This document shows positions 25,838 to 37,324 of a DNA stretch of 64,000 nt, piece by piece. The notes beneath the pieces were generated by a model. The model worked only from the letters and a program-made list of their open reading frames with translations. It made no database searches and was not told the DNA's origin. Each line of letters starts with the position of its first letter. The stretch's first letter is position 1. A program made the position numbers and the translations under genes. The DNA lies in the NCBI RefSeq assembly GCF_001936615.1, contig NZ_MLBF01000010.1, positions 62,001 to 126,000 of the forward strand. The letters run 5' to 3'. The stretch comes from Desulfosporosinus metallidurans. Lineage in GTDB: Bacteria > Bacillota > Desulfitobacteriia > Desulfitobacteriales > Desulfitobacteriaceae.

Positions 25838-27619
25838 TCAAATATTAGGCATCTCAAGATCCGCCTTAATATGCAATTCCTTTAATTGTTTATCCGCCAC
25901 GGTCGAGGGAGCTTGAGCCATTAAATCTGAGGCACTTTGCGTTTTCGGAAACGCAATCACGTCTCGAATATTATCCTTTCCAGCTAAAAGCATAATCATT
26001 CGGTCAAGCCCAAAAGCAACTCCCCCATGAGGCGGGGTCCCGTATTCAAAAGCTTCGAGGAGAAATCCGAACTTTGCTACCGCCTCTTCCTCGGACATCC
26101 CTAGCAAGCTGAACAGTCGTTCTTGAACCCCACGACGATGGATCCGAATACTCCCCCCTCCAAGCTCGGTGCCATTAAGTACCATATCATACGCTTTAGC
26201 CCGAACTTGAAGTGGTTCCGTCTCTAGAAGGTGCAGATCTTCATCCATCGGTGCCGTGAAAGGATGGTGAATAGCGATGTGGCGTTGTTGTTCCTCATCA
26301 TATTCCAAGAGTGGGAATTCCGTAACCCATAAGAAATTTAGTGCATCTTCCGGAATCAGTCCTAATCGTTTACCCAATTCCAACCGGAGATGCCCCAGCG
26401 CATCACAGACGATCGGGTATGCGTCAGCGACGAAGAACAAGATATCCCCTGTCTCAGCAGCCATGCGCTCAATTAAAACCTTCATTTCCTCTTCTGTAAA
26501 GAACTTAGCAATTGGTGATTTGATCCCTTCCTCAGCCAGCACAATCCAGGCTAAGCCCTTGGCTCGATAAGTGCTGACGAACTTTCCTAAGTCATCAATC
26601 TCGCGACGCGGCAGGCTAGAACACCCCTTGGCGCAGATGCATTTCACGCTCCCGCCACTCGCTATCGCATTAGCAAACACTTTGAATCCCGCTTTGCCCA
26701 CAATGTCACCTACATCGACAAGTTCCATCCCGAAGCGTGTATCGGGTTTATCGGATCCGTAACGTTCCATGGCTTCCTTATAGGTTAGACGAGGAAAGGG
26801 CACGGCTATAGTTTTCCCAATCGTTTCCCCAAAAATCCTCACCATTAACTGCTCCATCATAGGAAGGATATCTTCTACCTCGACGAAGGACATCTCAACA
26901 TCAAGCTGGGTAAATTCCGGTTGACGATCTGCTCTCAGATCCTCATCCCGGAAACAACGAGCGATTTGAAAATACTTCTCCATACCCCCCACCATAAGGA
27001 GTTGCTTATAGATTTGGGGGGACTGAGGTAAGGCATAAAATTCTCCTGGACGAACCCGACTCGGCACAAGATAGTCCCGAGCCCCTTCCGGGGTGGATTT
27101 CGTAAGTATCGGGGTTTCAATTTCCAAGAAGCCCTGACTATCAAAGAAATTGCGCATAATTTGCATGACTTGATGTCGAATTTTAAACACAGCCTGCATT
27201 TCAGGGCGGCGCAAATCCAGATAACGATATTTTAACCGCACCGTTTCATCGACATCCACTTGATCAACAAGATAGTAAGGAGGAGTTTTTGCTCCGTTCA
27301 ATATATCAAACGAATTGGCAACGACCTCAATTTCTCCCGTTGTTAAGTTGGGATTAATCATCCCCTCCGGCCGTGCGATTACAAGACCTTGAATGGAGAC
27401 TACGAATTCGGAACGAAGACTTTCCGCCTGAGCAAACCCATCCCCCATCTTCTCTGGGTCAAAGACGACTTGAACCATACCGGAGCGATCCCGCAGATCG
27501 ACAAAAATCAAGCCTCCGTGGTCACGACGGCGCTGAACCCATCCTACCAGACGGACAACTTGTCCAACTTTTCCTAGCCCTAACGCTCCATTTTGAACCC
27601 GTTCTGAAAATATTGTCAT
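25838..27619 (-). CDS. aspS: Aspartyl-tRNA synthetase
   Basis: A 593-residue bacterial-type class IIb enzyme. The start at 27619 ([14 protein letters not shown]) follows AGAGGTG and overlaps the hisS stop by sequence context. It has an OB-fold anticodon domain at the N-terminus ([23 protein letters not shown]), motif 2 [18 protein letters not shown], the bacterial GAD insertion (about 285-420), and motif 3 [15 protein letters not shown]. It is second gene after hisS. The upstream T-box carries an Asp specifier, so the pair responds to uncharged tRNA-Asp. Confidence 0.97.
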   Translation of the reverse strand: MTIFSERVQNGALGLGKVGQVVRLVGWVQRRRDHGGLIFVDLRDRSGMVQVVFDPEKMGDGFAQAESLRSEFVVSIQGLVIARPEGMINPNLTTGEIEVVANSFDILNGAKTPPYYLVDQVDVDETVRLKYRYLDLRRPEMQAVFKIRHQVMQIMRNFFDSQGFLEIETPILTKSTPEGARDYLVPSRVRPGEFYALPQSPQIYKQLLMVGGMEKYFQIARCFRDEDLRADRQPEFTQLDVEMSFVEVEDILPMMEQLMVRIFGETIGKTIAVPFPRLTYKEAMERYGSDKPDTRFGMELVDVGDIVGKAGFKVFANAIASGGSVKCICAKGCSSLPRREIDDLGKFVSTYRAKGLAWIVLAEEGIKSPIAKFFTEEEMKVLIERMAAETGDILFFVADAYPIVCDALGHLRLELGKRLGLIPEDALNFLWVTEFPLLEYDEEQQRHIAIHHPFTAPMDEDLHLLETEPLQVRAKAYDMVLNGTELGGGSIRIHRRGVQERLFSLLGMSEEEAVAKFGFLLEAFEYGTPPHGGVAFGLDRMIMLLAGKDNIRDVIAFPKTQSASDLMAQAPSTVADKQLKELHIKADLEMPNI

Positions 27620-27620
27620 G

Positions 27621-28892
27621 CTAAACACCTCTCTGATACTTCTTGTTTAATTCCTCGACCGCCTTAACCAACGGAACCTCGCTTTGTTCCCCTAGCGTTA
27701 AATCCCGAATGAGGAGCATGTTTCTCTCTAACTCTTCTTCCCCGAGAATCAGCGCATAGCGGGCACTCTGGCGATTTGCTGCTTTGAGTTGGGCTTTCAA
27801 ATTTCGGCCCTGCAAATCCATGTTTACTGGCATACCCTGTGCTCTTAAGGCACCTAGGAGTGAAAAACCTTCGTTCTGCGCCTTCTCACCCAGGGCGATT
27901 AGCATAGCGAACAGCCCAGTTTTTTCTTCTGGAAGTTTGTGTTGAACTTGAAGTGCTGTTAAGACGCGCTCGATTCCCATGGCGAATCCGATACCTGGGG
28001 TTGGCGGTCCACCAATTTCTTCAACCAACCCATCATAGCGCCCCCCTCCACAGATGGCGCTTTGGGCTCCAATTTCCTCCACCATCACTTCAAAAGCTGT
28101 CTTTGTGTAATAATCGAGGCCTCGCACCAAGCGCGGATTGACTCGATATACCACTCCTGCTACGTCCAATAAGGCAAGAACCCTTTCAAAATGCGTGCTG
28201 CAGTCCTGGCAAAGGGTATCATGAGTTGTCGGGGCTCCCGAAGTAACCGCTTGACAGGACAGATTCTTGCAGTCCAGGATACGCAAGGGGTTACGTTCAA
28301 AACGCTCCTGGCAATCCTTACAAAGTTCGTTACGTCGCGAGGCTAGAAATTCCTGAAGTTGTTCACGGTGTTTAGCCCGGCAAACCGGACAGCCCACTGA
28401 ATTAACATGGACTTCAAGCTGGGTTAGTCCAAGACGTTGATATAAATTCCAAACTAAACTAATCACTTCTGCATCAACCAGCGGTTGATCTGCCCCTAAC
28501 ACTTCAACTCCAAATTGATGAAACTGACGAAAGCGTCCGCTTTGCGGGCGTTCATATCGAAACATAGGGCCCATATAGTAAAGCTTAACGGGTTGAGGTT
28601 GGCCGTGAAGCTTGTTCTCTACATAAGCACGGCAAACGGAAGCCGTCCCTTCTGGACGAAGGGTCATTGAACGATCCCCTTTGTCTAAGAAGGTATACAT
28701 TTCTTTCTGGACGATATCGGTCGTTTGTCCAACCCCTCGTTGAAAAAGTTCTGTTGCTTCAAACATCGGGGTGCGAATCTCTTCGTATCCATATTCGCGG
28801 CAAACAGAGCGAATTGTATCTTCGAGATATTGCCATTGTTCGACCGCACCTGGCAACAAATCCTGAGTCCCTTTAGGACGCTGAATTGCCAT
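27621..28892 (-). CDS. hisS: Histidyl-tRNA synthetase
   Basis: A 423-residue class II enzyme. The start is [15 protein letters not shown] after AAGGAGG. Motif 2 is [20 protein letters not shown]; the histidine-A sequence is [16 protein letters not shown] cysteine-rich insertion ([12 protein letters not shown]...CKDCQERF...CQDCSTHF, about 168-225) is present, as in other Clostridia, and could bind zinc. It is first in a hisS-aspS operon behind an Asp-type T-box, so His charging capacity is apparently tied to Asp supply. Confidence 0.97.
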   Translation of the reverse strand: MAIQRPKGTQDLLPGAVEQWQYLEDTIRSVCREYGYEEIRTPMFEATELFQRGVGQTTDIVQKEMYTFLDKGDRSMTLRPEGTASVCRAYVENKLHGQPQPVKLYYMGPMFRYERPQSGRFRQFHQFGVEVLGADQPLVDAEVISLVWNLYQRLGLTQLEVHVNSVGCPVCRAKHREQLQEFLASRRNELCKDCQERFERNPLRILDCKNLSCQAVTSGAPTTHDTLCQDCSTHFERVLALLDVAGVVYRVNPRLVRGLDYYTKTAFEVMVEEIGAQSAICGGGRYDGLVEEIGGPPTPGIGFAMGIERVLTALQVQHKLPEEKTGLFAMLIALGEKAQNEGFSLLGALRAQGMPVNMDLQGRNLKAQLKAANRQSARYALILGEEELERNMLLIRDLTLGEQSEVPLVKAVEELNKKYQRGV

Positions 28893-28990
28893 AATTTGAT
28901 TCCTCCTTAATCTAGTATCGTTTACTCATCAGAAACTTGCTAGCCTTGCCTTATGACTTCGGAAAAATTTACATCCTGACTGATAAAAAA

Positions 28991-29200
28991 AGTTCTCGTT
29001 CCTTGCTTTGCGCAAGGGACGAGAACTTCTCGTGGTGCCACCCTAATTGACGGAATCTTTCCGCCCACTTTTCAGTCGTTAACGAGACCACCCGTTACAA
29101 GCATACTCCTTTTTAGAGCGTCCTACCGAGTGTCTTACAGGCTAGTTCCAGTCTTGCTAGCCCTCCCTGGAGAAAGAGTAACGCGGAATTTTTCTAAAAG
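28991..29200 (-). promoter_or_regulatory. T-box leader of hisS-aspS (Asp specifier)
   Basis: On the minus strand: a Stem I base CGTTAC / GTAACG, a distal arm GGCTAGC...GCTAGCC-like stem, and a specifier loop aligned as TAA-GAC-ACTC (GAC, Asp, at 29132-29134 in plus coordinates). The T-box core AGGGTGGCACC is at 29034-29044 with a TGGC bulge for a GCCA acceptor, as in tRNA-Asp. A strong terminator lies at 28991-29027 (AGTTCTCGTTCCTTG stem) followed by seven T. The codon call was made by alignment with the trpB T-box. Confidence 0.85.
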
Positions 29201-29240
29201 CATCGTGAGTAGTTTGCATATGATTTAATGTTTAGCTGTT

Positions 29241-29270
29241 ATATTATCAAAGATAATCAACAGTTGTCAA
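29241..29270 (-). promoter_or_regulatory. Promoter of hisS-aspS
   Basis: TTGACA (29265-29270), 18-bp spacer, TAATAT (29241-29246) on the minus strand, upstream of the T-box. Confidence 0.65.
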
Positions 29271-29314
29271 CTATTTTAAGTTTTGACGTTCTTCCATAGT
29301 TTCACAGTAGACTT

Positions 29315-29941
29315 TCATAGTAAAAAAGGATTATCCCGCTTTTCTTCTCCGATGCTGGTCTCTTCACCATGCCCAGGGAAAACCCGAGTCTCTTCCGGAA
29401 GGATTAGCAATTTTTTCTTAACTCCATCAAGGAGTTGTTCCATCGATCCCCCTGGAAAGTCAGTTCTGCCAATCGATCCGGCAAAAAGAGTATCTCCGCT
29501 AAACAGACCCTCAGAACACAAAAAGCAAACTCCCCCCGGAGAGTGTCCTGGCGTCGAAATCACTTTTAAGACTTCTTTGCCAATAGCGAGTTCTTGTCCG
29601 TCTTGAAGCAGAAAGTCCGCCTTTTTAAGAACAAGACCAGGTCCGAAATAACTAGAAAGATTCTGTTTTCCATCCGTGAGCATTCCAGCATCACCCGCAT
29701 GAATTCCTACTGAAACCTCCCCTAATAGCTCTCTGAGCTCATCCACAGCACCGATGTGGTCCACATGCCCGTGGGTCAACAGAATGTAATCAACCTTGAG
29801 ACCCTTCTCCAGAACCCAGCGGTATATCCTTTTTCCATCCGCTCCTGGGTCAATGATTACTGCCTTCTTGCTTTCCATACAAGCATACAGGTAACAATTT
29901 GCTCCCATGGACCCCATAGCTCGTCCCTCAATCACGAACAT
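29315..29941 (-). CDS. Metallo-beta-lactamase-fold hydrolase (glyoxalase II-like, YqgX type)
   Basis: A 208-residue protein. Metal-binding motifs are THGHVDHIG (about 55-63), STPGHSPGG (His about 132) and SGDTLFAGSIGRTDF (Asp about 150), ending PGHGEETSIGEEK. These match the small glyoxalase II-like hydrolases found next to rel and dtd in Firmicutes. The substrate is uncertain; thioester hydrolysis is by family analogy. It starts 9 bp after the dtd stop and is probably the last gene of rel-dtd-MBL. Confidence 0.9.
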   Translation of the reverse strand: MFVIEGRAMGSMGANCYLYACMESKKAVIIDPGADGKRIYRWVLEKGLKVDYILLTHGHVDHIGAVDELRELLGEVSVGIHAGDAGMLTDGKQNLSSYFGPGLVLKKADFLLQDGQELAIGKEVLKVISTPGHSPGGVCFLCSEGLFSGDTLFAGSIGRTDFPGGSMEQLLDGVKKKLLILPEETRVFPGHGEETSIGEEKRDNPFLL

Positions 29942-29949
29942 TCCCTCCC

Positions 29950-30399
29950 TTAAAATTTCTTCTCACTATCCAACAGTATCGTCACCGGCCCATGATTAAT
30001 GAGTGCCACTTCCATCTCTGTTTGAAAGACCCCTGTTTCCACCTTGAGTCCGCGCCTACGGGTCTCCTCTACGATTTGTTCAAACAGGAGCTTAGCCTTT
30101 TCCGGCGGTGCGGCCGCGGAAAAACTGGGCCGTTTTCCCTTACGACAATCCCCATAGAGAGTAAACTGAGAAACCATAAGAATTTCTCCGCCCACATCCT
30201 GAACGGAACGGTTCATTTTTCCCTCTTCATCTTCAAAGATCCGCAGACCCACGAGTTTATCAACCATCCAAGTTAAATCACCCTGTCCGTCCTCAGGTCC
30301 AACAGCCAGCAAGATCAAGAGACCCATCGCTATTTTCCCCACGGTTTTTCCATCCACGGTCACTGATGCGCGTTTAACGCGTTGAATCACACTGCGCAT
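29950..30399 (-). CDS. dtd: D-aminoacyl-tRNA deacylase
   Basis: Removes D-amino acids and achiral misacylations from tRNA. A 149-residue DTD fold with [17 protein letters not shown] at the N-terminus, the active-site motif [25 protein letters not shown] (about 77-100), and the second cross-subunit motif [10 protein letters not shown] near the C-terminus. It starts one base after the rel stop region, so it is translationally linked to rel. Confidence 0.96.
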   Translation of the reverse strand: MRSVIQRVKRASVTVDGKTVGKIAMGLLILLAVGPEDGQGDLTWMVDKLVGLRIFEDEEGKMNRSVQDVGGEILMVSQFTLYGDCRKGKRPSFSAAAPPEKAKLLFEQIVEETRRRGLKVETGVFQTEMEVALINHGPVTILLDSEKKF

Positions 30400-30400
30400 G

Positions 30401-32617
30401 TTACTTTCCTCCTGAATGAATCCGCTTGACCTCCGAAATATCTTTGATCTTTCGGATTTTATGCATCACCATTTTAAGCTGTTCAAGATTCCGTATCTCA
30501 ATACGCAGCTGAATGTGAGCAATATTATCTTTCCCAACTCGGGCATTGATACCTAGAATATGAGTGTGCGTATCTAAGACTATATTCATAACCTCCGTCA
30601 CCAAACGTGGCTTGTCCATGCCATAAATTTGAATATCGACCGGATAGGTAGAATCCATCTGTTCAGCCCAGACGACCTCCACGACCCGCTCACGTTCTTC
30701 CAGAGAGTGACTGAGGATATTACTGCAATCTTGACGGTGAATAGAAACCCCTCGGCCCCGGGTAATATAACCGATTATGGCATCTCCCGGTAAGGGATTA
30801 CAACAGCGTGAGAAACGCACCAGCACGTTATCAACCCCCTTGACCCGTACCCCATGGGAGGCCTTACCGTAACTTTGGGTCGGAGTTTTCCCCTCCGCTT
30901 GTTGAAGTGCCGCGAGTTGCAGCTTTTCCCGTTCTTCCTTGGATAATTCCTCACGCAAGCGCATTAAGACCTTATTGGGAGTCAGTACACCGTCCCCAAT
31001 AGCGGCATATAAATCATCGATTCCCACAAAATTTTGGCTCTTTCCTATCGCTAAGAGACTTTCTGATTTCAGAGCAATTGCTGGGTCAAGCCCAAGTTTG
31101 CGAACCTCCCGTTCCAAACTTTCCCGTCCACGAACGATGTTATCCTCTCGCTGCTCTTTCTTGAACCACTGACGAATCCTGTTCTTTGCTTGCGAGGTCT
31201 TAACAAAAGCCAACCAATCACGGCTTGGTCCTCCTCCTTGCTTTGAGGTAAGAATTTCAAGGATATCGCCGTTGGCTAGTTTTGTCTCGAGGGGGACAAT
31301 CCGTCCGTTAATTTTCGCGCCAATGCAGCGATGCCCTACATCCGTGTGAACACGATAAGCAAAATCAATCGGACAGGAGTCTGCCGGAAGTTCGACAACA
31401 TCCCCTTTAGGGGTAAACACAAAGACCGTATCGGCAAATAAATCAATCTTTAAGGATTCCATGAATTCTCCGGCATCCCGAGAATCGTGTTGCCACTCCA
31501 GCAATTGACGCAACCAAGAAAGTTTCTGTTCAAAGTTGATGCCCGCCGCTTTGTTGACACCCTCTTTATTGCCGCCTTCTTTGCTATTGCCTTCTTTGTA
31601 TTTCCAATGGGCAGCAATGCCGTATTCTGAGGTACGGTGCATTTCACAGGTCCGAATCTGAATCTCAAAAGGTTCTCCGTGGACCCCAATAAGCGTAGTA
31701 TGGAGTGACTGGTACATGTTGGGTTTAGGCATGGCGATATAGTCTTTAAAACGACCTGGTATCGGCTTCCATAAGGTGTGGATAATTCCCAAGGCCCCAT
31801 AACAATCATTGACAGATTCTACAATCACTCGAATCGCCATCAGGTCGTAAATCTCACTCAGTTCTTTGTGCTGCGTGGTCATCTTACGATAAATGCTGTA
31901 AAAGTGCTTAGGTCGACCGGCTATGTCGGCATAAATTTCCACCTCATTCAATTTGTCACGCATTTGTACGATGACTTCATTGATATAGGCTTCTCGTTCT
32001 CGCCGTTTAAGGGCAATTCCTTCCACTAAATCATAGTATTCCTGCGGCTTTAGGTAGCGAAACGAAAGATCTTCTAACTCCCATTTAATGCGAAAAATTC
32101 CCAGACGGTTAGCCAGAGGTGCAAATATCTCCAGGGTCTCCTGGGCAATTTCCTTTTGTTTTTGGACTGAATGATATTTTAAGGTGCGCATATTATGTAG
32201 GCGATCGGCCAGCTTAATGAGAATAACGCGAATGTCCTTGGCCATGGCCAAGAACATTTTGCGCAAATTCTCCACTTGTTGCTCCACTTTACTCTTGTAC
32301 TCAATCCGTCCAAGCTTGGTCACTCCATCGACAAGCAAAGCGATTTCCGGACCGAACTCCTTCTCAATATCCGCAAGGGTATACTGCGTGTCTTCCACGA
32401 CATCATGGAGTAGGGCAGCCGCAATCGTTGCCTCATCCATTTCTAGTTCAGCCAAAATCTGCGCGACTTCTAAGGGATGCAAAATATAGTCTTCCCCAGA
32501 GTTGCGAAGTTGATTTCGATGTGCCACTTCAGCAAACCGATAGGCCTTGTCCACAATAGCGAGACGTGCCTGTGGAGACGTCTTTTGCAGTTTTACCATT
32601 AACTCCGCGAAGGACAT
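30401..32617 (-). CDS. relA: Bifunctional (p)ppGpp synthetase/hydrolase Rel
   Basis: A 738-residue long RSH. Domains in order: HD hydrolase (about 25-170, with [10 protein letters not shown] and RLHNMRTL), synthetase (about 235-345, [17 protein letters not shown]...[16 protein letters not shown]), TGS (about 395-455), helical/zinc region ([20 protein letters not shown]) and a C-terminal ACT domain. The intact HD motif supports both synthesis and hydrolysis of (p)ppGpp. It forms a leftward run with dtd and the metallo-hydrolase and follows apt by 67 bp. Confidence 0.97.
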   Translation of the reverse strand: MSFAELMVKLQKTSPQARLAIVDKAYRFAEVAHRNQLRNSGEDYILHPLEVAQILAELEMDEATIAAALLHDVVEDTQYTLADIEKEFGPEIALLVDGVTKLGRIEYKSKVEQQVENLRKMFLAMAKDIRVILIKLADRLHNMRTLKYHSVQKQKEIAQETLEIFAPLANRLGIFRIKWELEDLSFRYLKPQEYYDLVEGIALKRREREAYINEVIVQMRDKLNEVEIYADIAGRPKHFYSIYRKMTTQHKELSEIYDLMAIRVIVESVNDCYGALGIIHTLWKPIPGRFKDYIAMPKPNMYQSLHTTLIGVHGEPFEIQIRTCEMHRTSEYGIAAHWKYKEGNSKEGGNKEGVNKAAGINFEQKLSWLRQLLEWQHDSRDAGEFMESLKIDLFADTVFVFTPKGDVVELPADSCPIDFAYRVHTDVGHRCIGAKINGRIVPLETKLANGDILEILTSKQGGGPSRDWLAFVKTSQAKNRIRQWFKKEQREDNIVRGRESLEREVRKLGLDPAIALKSESLLAIGKSQNFVGIDDLYAAIGDGVLTPNKVLMRLREELSKEEREKLQLAALQQAEGKTPTQSYGKASHGVRVKGVDNVLVRFSRCCNPLPGDAIIGYITRGRGVSIHRQDCSNILSHSLEERERVVEVVWAEQMDSTYPVDIQIYGMDKPRLVTEVMNIVLDTHTHILGINARVGKDNIAHIQLRIEIRNLEQLKMVMHKIRKIKDISEVKRIHSGGK

Positions 32618-32684
32618 TGGAAGCTCCTCTCATCTGCGATATAACGCTCGATCGATCACTTATGTTGAACTAGCCTGCAGAGTT

Positions 32685-33197
32685 CTAATACTCAACCAGC
32701 GAAAATACCGGGAACTCGGCTAGTTTTTCCCGACCGTTTAGGAACGTCAACTCAATTAGAAAGCCCATCCCCAGCATATCTGCCCCAATCTTTTTCATCA
32801 AATTTGCAGTCGCCAGCATCGTTCCACCCGTTGCCAACAAATCATCAACCACAACCACCCGTTCACCAGGGTTTATCGCATCCGCATGGACTTCTAGTGT
32901 GTCAAAACCATATTCTAAAGCGTATGTTTCACTGATAGTTTTGGCAGGCAACTTGCCCGGTTTTCGAACCGGAACAAAACCGATTCCTAAGGCATAAGCA
33001 ACTGGGGCACCCAGTAAAAAACCACGTGCTTCCGGTCCGACAATCACCTCAGGCTGCCAGGGGCTAATTTTTTCTACCATAGCATCAATCGCAGCTCGGT
33101 ACATTTCGCCGTTCTTGAGCAGGGTCGTGATATCCTTGTACGAAATCCCTTCCTTGGGAAAATCAGCAATTACACGAATGTGCTCCCTGAAATCCAT
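32685..33197 (-). CDS. apt: Adenine phosphoribosyltransferase
   Basis: Salvages adenine to AMP with PRPP. The start at 33197 ([24 protein letters not shown]) follows AAGGGTGGAAA, giving 170 residues; an in-frame extension to 33254 overlaps recJ and is rejected. The PRPP loop is [14 protein letters not shown] (about 118-131), preceded by [10 protein letters not shown]. It lies 43 bp downstream of recJ and upstream of rel, a common firmicute arrangement (recJ-apt-relA). Confidence 0.96.
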   Translation of the reverse strand: MDFREHIRVIADFPKEGISYKDITTLLKNGEMYRAAIDAMVEKISPWQPEVIVGPEARGFLLGAPVAYALGIGFVPVRKPGKLPAKTISETYALEYGFDTLEVHADAINPGERVVVVDDLLATGGTMLATANLMKKIGADMLGMGFLIELTFLNGREKLAEFPVFSLVEY

Positions 33198-33240
33198 GAT
33201 GTTTCCACCCTTCTTATATTCCTGCCAATTTACACCACTT

Positions 33241-35598
33241 TTATTCAACAGCAAAAGCTAAGAGTTCATGCTGGAACTTCAATGCCCGTTCAAACCGCTC
33301 TTTCCCACTCCGAAAGCGTAAAGAGGATTCGAGATTTAACTTTCTCTGCGTCGGAACCCATTCCAACACAATCTCATCAGTCCCTCCGAGACAACGAATG
33401 AGCCCCAATTCTTCGAAAATCTTAAGGGCAATTCGTTCCTTATGAGAAATTTCGGGGTCACCACCAAAGCGAAACGGATTACCCTCTTTTGATTTTGAAG
33501 ACAGCACCCGAAAAATCCGGACAAGTTCTTCGCGCACTAAGGATTTACACCGCTGACGAACCCTTTCCTCAAGAGGACTTTGAAATCCTGCCAAGGCAAT
33601 GCGATAGATGCCCAATTGACGGAGTTTGTCCAACCCTTCTCTAAAATCCTCTTCCGTAAGCGGGAGGCCTAGAATTAAACCCAAGCCTCCCTTCTCTTCC
33701 CCAACCGAGTTCCATCGTGTAAGGCTTGGCTCGTACCCTGTCGTGTCCCAAACCCAAATTTGATCTTCAACACCGTGTAGAGGCCATTCCGCTCGCTTTA
33801 ATTTACGCCAGTCCAGCCACTCAATCTGCGGCTCTTCCAGAGTAACTGCAATTTCCGAATAAGAGTCCTCACCTTCTAAAGAGATCGAGCTCTCCCGCCA
33901 ATCCGCTTCAGCGTGGACATCTTTGATCATTAATTGAACGTCCTCATGCCCTCGAAATGTATTCCAATCTAAGCTGAACGCAACATCCAATTTTGTTGCG
34001 CTGTTCAACTCATTTAAACGTTCTCCGAGACGAAAAGCAATTCCTTCCTGCTCTCCCTGCGCTCCAAAACGAAATTTTATATGACTCCTATCTTTGCCAA
34101 CCGCACTGACTGAATGGACTGGAATCCCTTGGCAAGCCAAAATCGGCCCAGGGTTGCCAAAACCAAACGGAGCCATTTGTTCAAGTTCGCGTAGCAACCC
34201 TCCTGAAACTGCCTCCAAGGGAATTTGCCGGTCTATTTTTAAACATTCCTGAAATAGAGTTTCTTTAAAAACGGACGCTTCCTGATTTAGCCCTTCTCTG
34301 AGTTGCTGGATATGTTCTGTGGGAAGGGAAAATCCTGCAGCCTGCCTATGTCCCCCAAACTTTGTTAACAGATGAGCTTGAGTGCTCAATTGCTCCAGGA
34401 CAGGATAACCTGCAATCCCACGGGCCGAGCCCTTCGCCACCTCCCCTTCTTCAGCAATTAAAAAAACTGGCCGATAATATCGTTCCACTAAACGAGAGGC
34501 CACAATCCCAATGACCCCATGGTGCCAATGGTTAGCTGAGAGCACAATAACCCTCGGAATAGGTTCACGCTCAAGTAGAGAAATCGCTTCAGCCAGAATC
34601 TCTTTCTCAGTTTCCTGGCGCACCTGGTTTTCCCGTGTTAATAAACGGGCCAGTTCTCTTGCTCGCTCAGGATCCATTGTCAGGAGAAGTTCTAAGCCTG
34701 CTCGGGCACTATCCATTCTTCCGGCTGCATTAATTCGCGGGGCGACCATAAAACCAATTTGACCTGCTTTCAAAGGCTTATTCTTCAGCCCGCACTCTTC
34801 GAGAAGCGCTTCTAATCCAGTATGCAGGGTCTTTTCCATCTGGAGAAGACCATAATGGACCAAAATGCGATTTTCTCCAACCAGAGGGACTAAATCTGCA
34901 ATTGTCCCTAAGGCCACCAAATCCAATAATTCAAGTTCTGTGTGTATGCCCACGTCACCGGTTCCCAACGATTGTAATAAGGCTTGAGCTAATTTAAAGG
35001 CCACGCCAACTCCCGCCAAATCACAAAACGGATACCCTGAATTCTCAACCTTAGGATTTAGGATCGCGAAAGCCTCTGGTAAAACCTCAGGCGGTTCATG
35101 GTGATCTGTAACAATAACATCGATCCCCAGTGTTCGGGCGAGATCCACCTCGGAGACTGCCGTAACCCCGCAGTCAACTGTAATAAGGACACACACTCCT
35201 GCCTTAGCGGCGCGTTCAATGGCACCAGCATGTAAACCATACCCTTCGTCTTGGCGGTTAGGAATATAGGCTACCGCTTGGAAGCCCAGGTCCCTAAGGA
35301 CTTTATATAACAACGTGGTACTTGTCACGCCGTCAACATCGTAATCTCCATAGACGAGTACCTTTTCTTTTCGCTCGAGAGCCAAAGACAATCGCTCGAT
35401 GGCTTTCGACATGTCGTGTAAACAAAACGGAGAGAACAAATTCAAGAGTGTTGGGCGCAAAAACTCGATAGCCTCTTCAGGCTGGCGAAAACCCCTTTGA
35501 GCCAAAATTTCCGCGACGACCGGAGAAATCCCCAGAAAATCGTGGAGTGTTTCTGATGTTGTTCCGAATGATTGCTGCATTGACCATATTCGTTTCAA
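33241..35598 (-). CDS. recJ: Single-stranded-DNA-specific exonuclease RecJ
   Basis: A 5'-3' ssDNA exonuclease in RecF-type repair and mismatch repair. A TTG start at 35598 ([12 protein letters not shown]) is preferred because GGGGGAG lies just upstream; the ATG at 35652 has no site. This gives 785 residues, usual for firmicute RecJ with an extra C-terminal domain. DHH motifs are [17 protein letters not shown] (about 60-76 of the shorter form), VTDHHEPPE and [15 protein letters not shown]1 has [11 protein letters not shown]. The C-terminal ~230 residues are the low-conservation OB/extension region. Confidence 0.95.
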   Translation of the reverse strand: MKRIWSMQQSFGTTSETLHDFLGISPVVAEILAQRGFRQPEEAIEFLRPTLLNLFSPFCLHDMSKAIERLSLALERKEKVLVYGDYDVDGVTSTTLLYKVLRDLGFQAVAYIPNRQDEGYGLHAGAIERAAKAGVCVLITVDCGVTAVSEVDLARTLGIDVIVTDHHEPPEVLPEAFAILNPKVENSGYPFCDLAGVGVAFKLAQALLQSLGTGDVGIHTELELLDLVALGTIADLVPLVGENRILVHYGLLQMEKTLHTGLEALLEECGLKNKPLKAGQIGFMVAPRINAAGRMDSARAGLELLLTMDPERARELARLLTRENQVRQETEKEILAEAISLLEREPIPRVIVLSANHWHHGVIGIVASRLVERYYRPVFLIAEEGEVAKGSARGIAGYPVLEQLSTQAHLLTKFGGHRQAAGFSLPTEHIQQLREGLNQEASVFKETLFQECLKIDRQIPLEAVSGGLLRELEQMAPFGFGNPGPILACQGIPVHSVSAVGKDRSHIKFRFGAQGEQEGIAFRLGERLNELNSATKLDVAFSLDWNTFRGHEDVQLMIKDVHAEADWRESSISLEGEDSYSEIAVTLEEPQIEWLDWRKLKRAEWPLHGVEDQIWVWDTTGYEPSLTRWNSVGEEKGGLGLILGLPLTEEDFREGLDKLRQLGIYRIALAGFQSPLEERVRQRCKSLVREELVRIFRVLSSKSKEGNPFRFGGDPEISHKERIALKIFEELGLIRCLGGTDEIVLEWVPTQRKLNLESSLRFRSGKERFERALKFQHELLAFAVE

Positions 35599-35704
35599 GT
35601 TATACTCCCCCAGACTTTCATTATAAGGCAGAGTGAAAACTGCAGCAACCATAACTTATAACATCGACTTCGGTTGTTAATCATCGGATATGAGAATGCA
35701 TACT

Positions 35705-36685
35705 TCAGTTGCCGTCATCAGGCTTCTGGCTTCTGGATCTGTCCTCTGTCTTTGCCTGGCAGTGCTGACAGGAGGAAGCTAGACCTTCCTCGGCTGGACA
35801 TTCCTTATCTCTGCTGCTGCAAGGTTCTGCGTGAATCAGGATGTGAGTTCCCTGCAACTTCTCGTTAATTTCCTGCTCGATCGTGTCACACAATTCATGA
35901 ACGTCAACGACGGGAGTAAACTTAGCAACAACCAGATGTAAATCAACATGTCTTTCTGCTCCAGCCTTCCGAGTCCGTAGTTTATGGAATTCTACAAATT
36001 CTTCCGCATGGAGTTGGAGGACTTGGGCAATAATTTCACGTTCTTCTTCGGGTAAGCTGACATCAACCAAAGGGGAGAAAGCTTCCTTTGTCAAATCAAA
36101 AGAGGCCTTGATGATCATTAACGATACGCCGAGCGCAATGATCGGATCTAAGATAGCCCAACCTGTGATCTTAATTAAGAGAAGACCGCTAAAAACACCC
36201 GCTGACGTATACACGTCTGTCCGTAAATGCAACGCATCTGCTTCAAGTGCCACAGAATCCGTTCGTTTCGCGACTCTCATGAGTCTGGTCGATACCATCA
36301 AGTTCATGAATGCAGAAACTCCCATGATGACCATGCCTAATCCCAGATCCCCGACATACCCTTCGGCGCCGTCAATGATCCTATGGACCTTTTGAATCGC
36401 TTCTACAACAATCATAAGGGCGGCGACAAATATTAAAGCAGCCTCAACTGTGCCGGAAACATTTTCAATTTTTCCATGACCATAAGCGTGGCGTGAATCT
36501 GCTGGTTTACCCGACTCTCGCACAGCAAAAAGTGCAATGAAAGACGCCACCAGGTCGATACCGGAATGAATCCCCTCTGACAAAATACTAACTGAACCAC
36601 TGCCTAAACCGATCACAACTTTGGCTAGTGTCAAAAATGTATTTGAAATGACAGAGATTGCAGCCACCTGCGTCTTCGCATTCAC
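35705..36685 (-). CDS. Cation diffusion facilitator family transporter
   Basis: A 326-residue efflux transporter for divalent metals (Zn, Co, Ni, Mn or Fe by subfamily). The start is GTG 36685 after GAGGAG. It has six TM segments; the TM2 metal site is SEGIHSGIDL (H-x3-D), with a TM5-side LEADALHLRTD motif giving the D/H pair. YGHGKIENVSG marks the loop. The cytosolic C-terminal domain has HVDLHLVV, and a Cys-rich tail (CSSRDKECPAEEGLASSC) is unusual and might bind metal. An attenuator with NiCo-like features precedes it, suggesting Ni/Co efflux. Confidence 0.92.
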   Translation of the reverse strand: MNAKTQVAAISVISNTFLTLAKVVIGLGSGSVSILSEGIHSGIDLVASFIALFAVRESGKPADSRHAYGHGKIENVSGTVEAALIFVAALMIVVEAIQKVHRIIDGAEGYVGDLGLGMVIMGVSAFMNLMVSTRLMRVAKRTDSVALEADALHLRTDVYTSAGVFSGLLLIKITGWAILDPIIALGVSLMIIKASFDLTKEAFSPLVDVSLPEEEREIIAQVLQLHAEEFVEFHKLRTRKAGAERHVDLHLVVAKFTPVVDVHELCDTIEQEINEKLQGTHILIHAEPCSSRDKECPAEEGLASSCQHCQAKTEDRSRSQKPDDGN

Positions 36686-36735
36686 GATTCAAATCTCCTC
36701 ACCTTCCACAAACCTTTCTCCTAAATGTACACAAA

Positions 36736-36826
36736 AATAGGACTCCTTCGAAAAAAGGAAGTCCCGCGGATTCCTCCGCTGCCTCAATACAATGAAGCCC
36801 AGCTATTCTGCCTGACATGATAGTTT
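36736..36826 (-). promoter_or_regulatory. Attenuator leader of the CDF gene, NiCo (czcD-motif) riboswitch-like
   Basis: The minus-strand leader carries, in order, GTCAGGCA, AGCTGGGC, GAGGCAGCGGA-GGAA-TCCGCGGGAC, matching from memory the core blocks of NiCo riboswitches (CAGGCA, AGCCGGGC, GGCA plus stem, GGGAC). P2 seems reduced to four bases and a clear P1 was not found. GGGAC overlaps the 5' arm of a terminator (GGACTTCCTT / AAGGAGTCC, then TATTTTTG) at about 36738-36763. That overlap is the expected geometry of an ON switch. Confidence 0.5.
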
Positions 36827-36832
36827 ATGTAT

Positions 36833-36861
36833 AAGATACCAAATACTGCACCCTAATGCAA
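36833..36861 (-). promoter_or_regulatory. Promoter of the CDF gene
   Basis: TTGCAT (36856-36861), 17-bp spacer, TATCTT (36833-36838) on the minus strand, just before the attenuator leader. Confidence 0.6.
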
Positions 36862-36877
36862 GACTTTTTTATTTTAG

Positions 36878-37324
36878 TTAGAGTGTTAAGATATTTCCGC
36901 AAATGACCCCTACGAGTCCTATGATCAGACGTAAAATTGTAGGGGCAAAGCCCCATAAAACCTGGCTTTTTTCATTCTTAGGTACAATACCGGTTCCGAC
37001 TACCAAAGCCCATAAGATTATGGCTACAATGGGCGTGATAAAGGCTCCGAAGAGAACTAGACTAATCAATCCACCGACCAAACCATTCACGACCTGACTC
37101 TTATTGGCGCTCCTTCCGACGATAAGCTGTAGGACTATTCCAATCGTTCCTCCACTAAGGAGGAAAATCTCCCAATACCAAAATTGTGCTGCATCATGAG
37201 AAAGAATATTAATCCCACTTAGAACGACGGTTGCCGCAACGGTTCCCCGAACCCCTCCAAAGAAAATCATTCCTGCGGAAAGAAGAAGCACTCCTTCTAG
37301 TAATATCAGTTGAAGAAATCCCAA
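36878..37324 (-). CDS. Membrane protein of unknown function (TIGR04086-like)
   Basis: A small, very hydrophobic protein with four to five predicted transmembrane helices (LLEGVLLLSAGMIFFGGV, VVNGLVGGLISLVLFGAFI, VAIILWALVVGTGIV, LIIGLVGVICGNIL). A TTG start at 37324 (148 residues) is favoured because a G-rich GGGAGG lies just upstream; the ATG at 37369 has no site and would translate the poly-G tract as Gly. I do not recognise a specific function. A run of nine C (plus strand) sits at the ribosome site. Confidence 0.65.
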   Translation of the reverse strand: MGFLQLILLEGVLLLSAGMIFFGGVRGTVAATVVLSGINILSHDAAQFWYWEIFLLSGGTIGIVLQLIVGRSANKSQVVNGLVGGLISLVLFGAFITPIVAIILWALVVGTGIVPKNEKSQVLWGFAPTILRLIIGLVGVICGNILTL

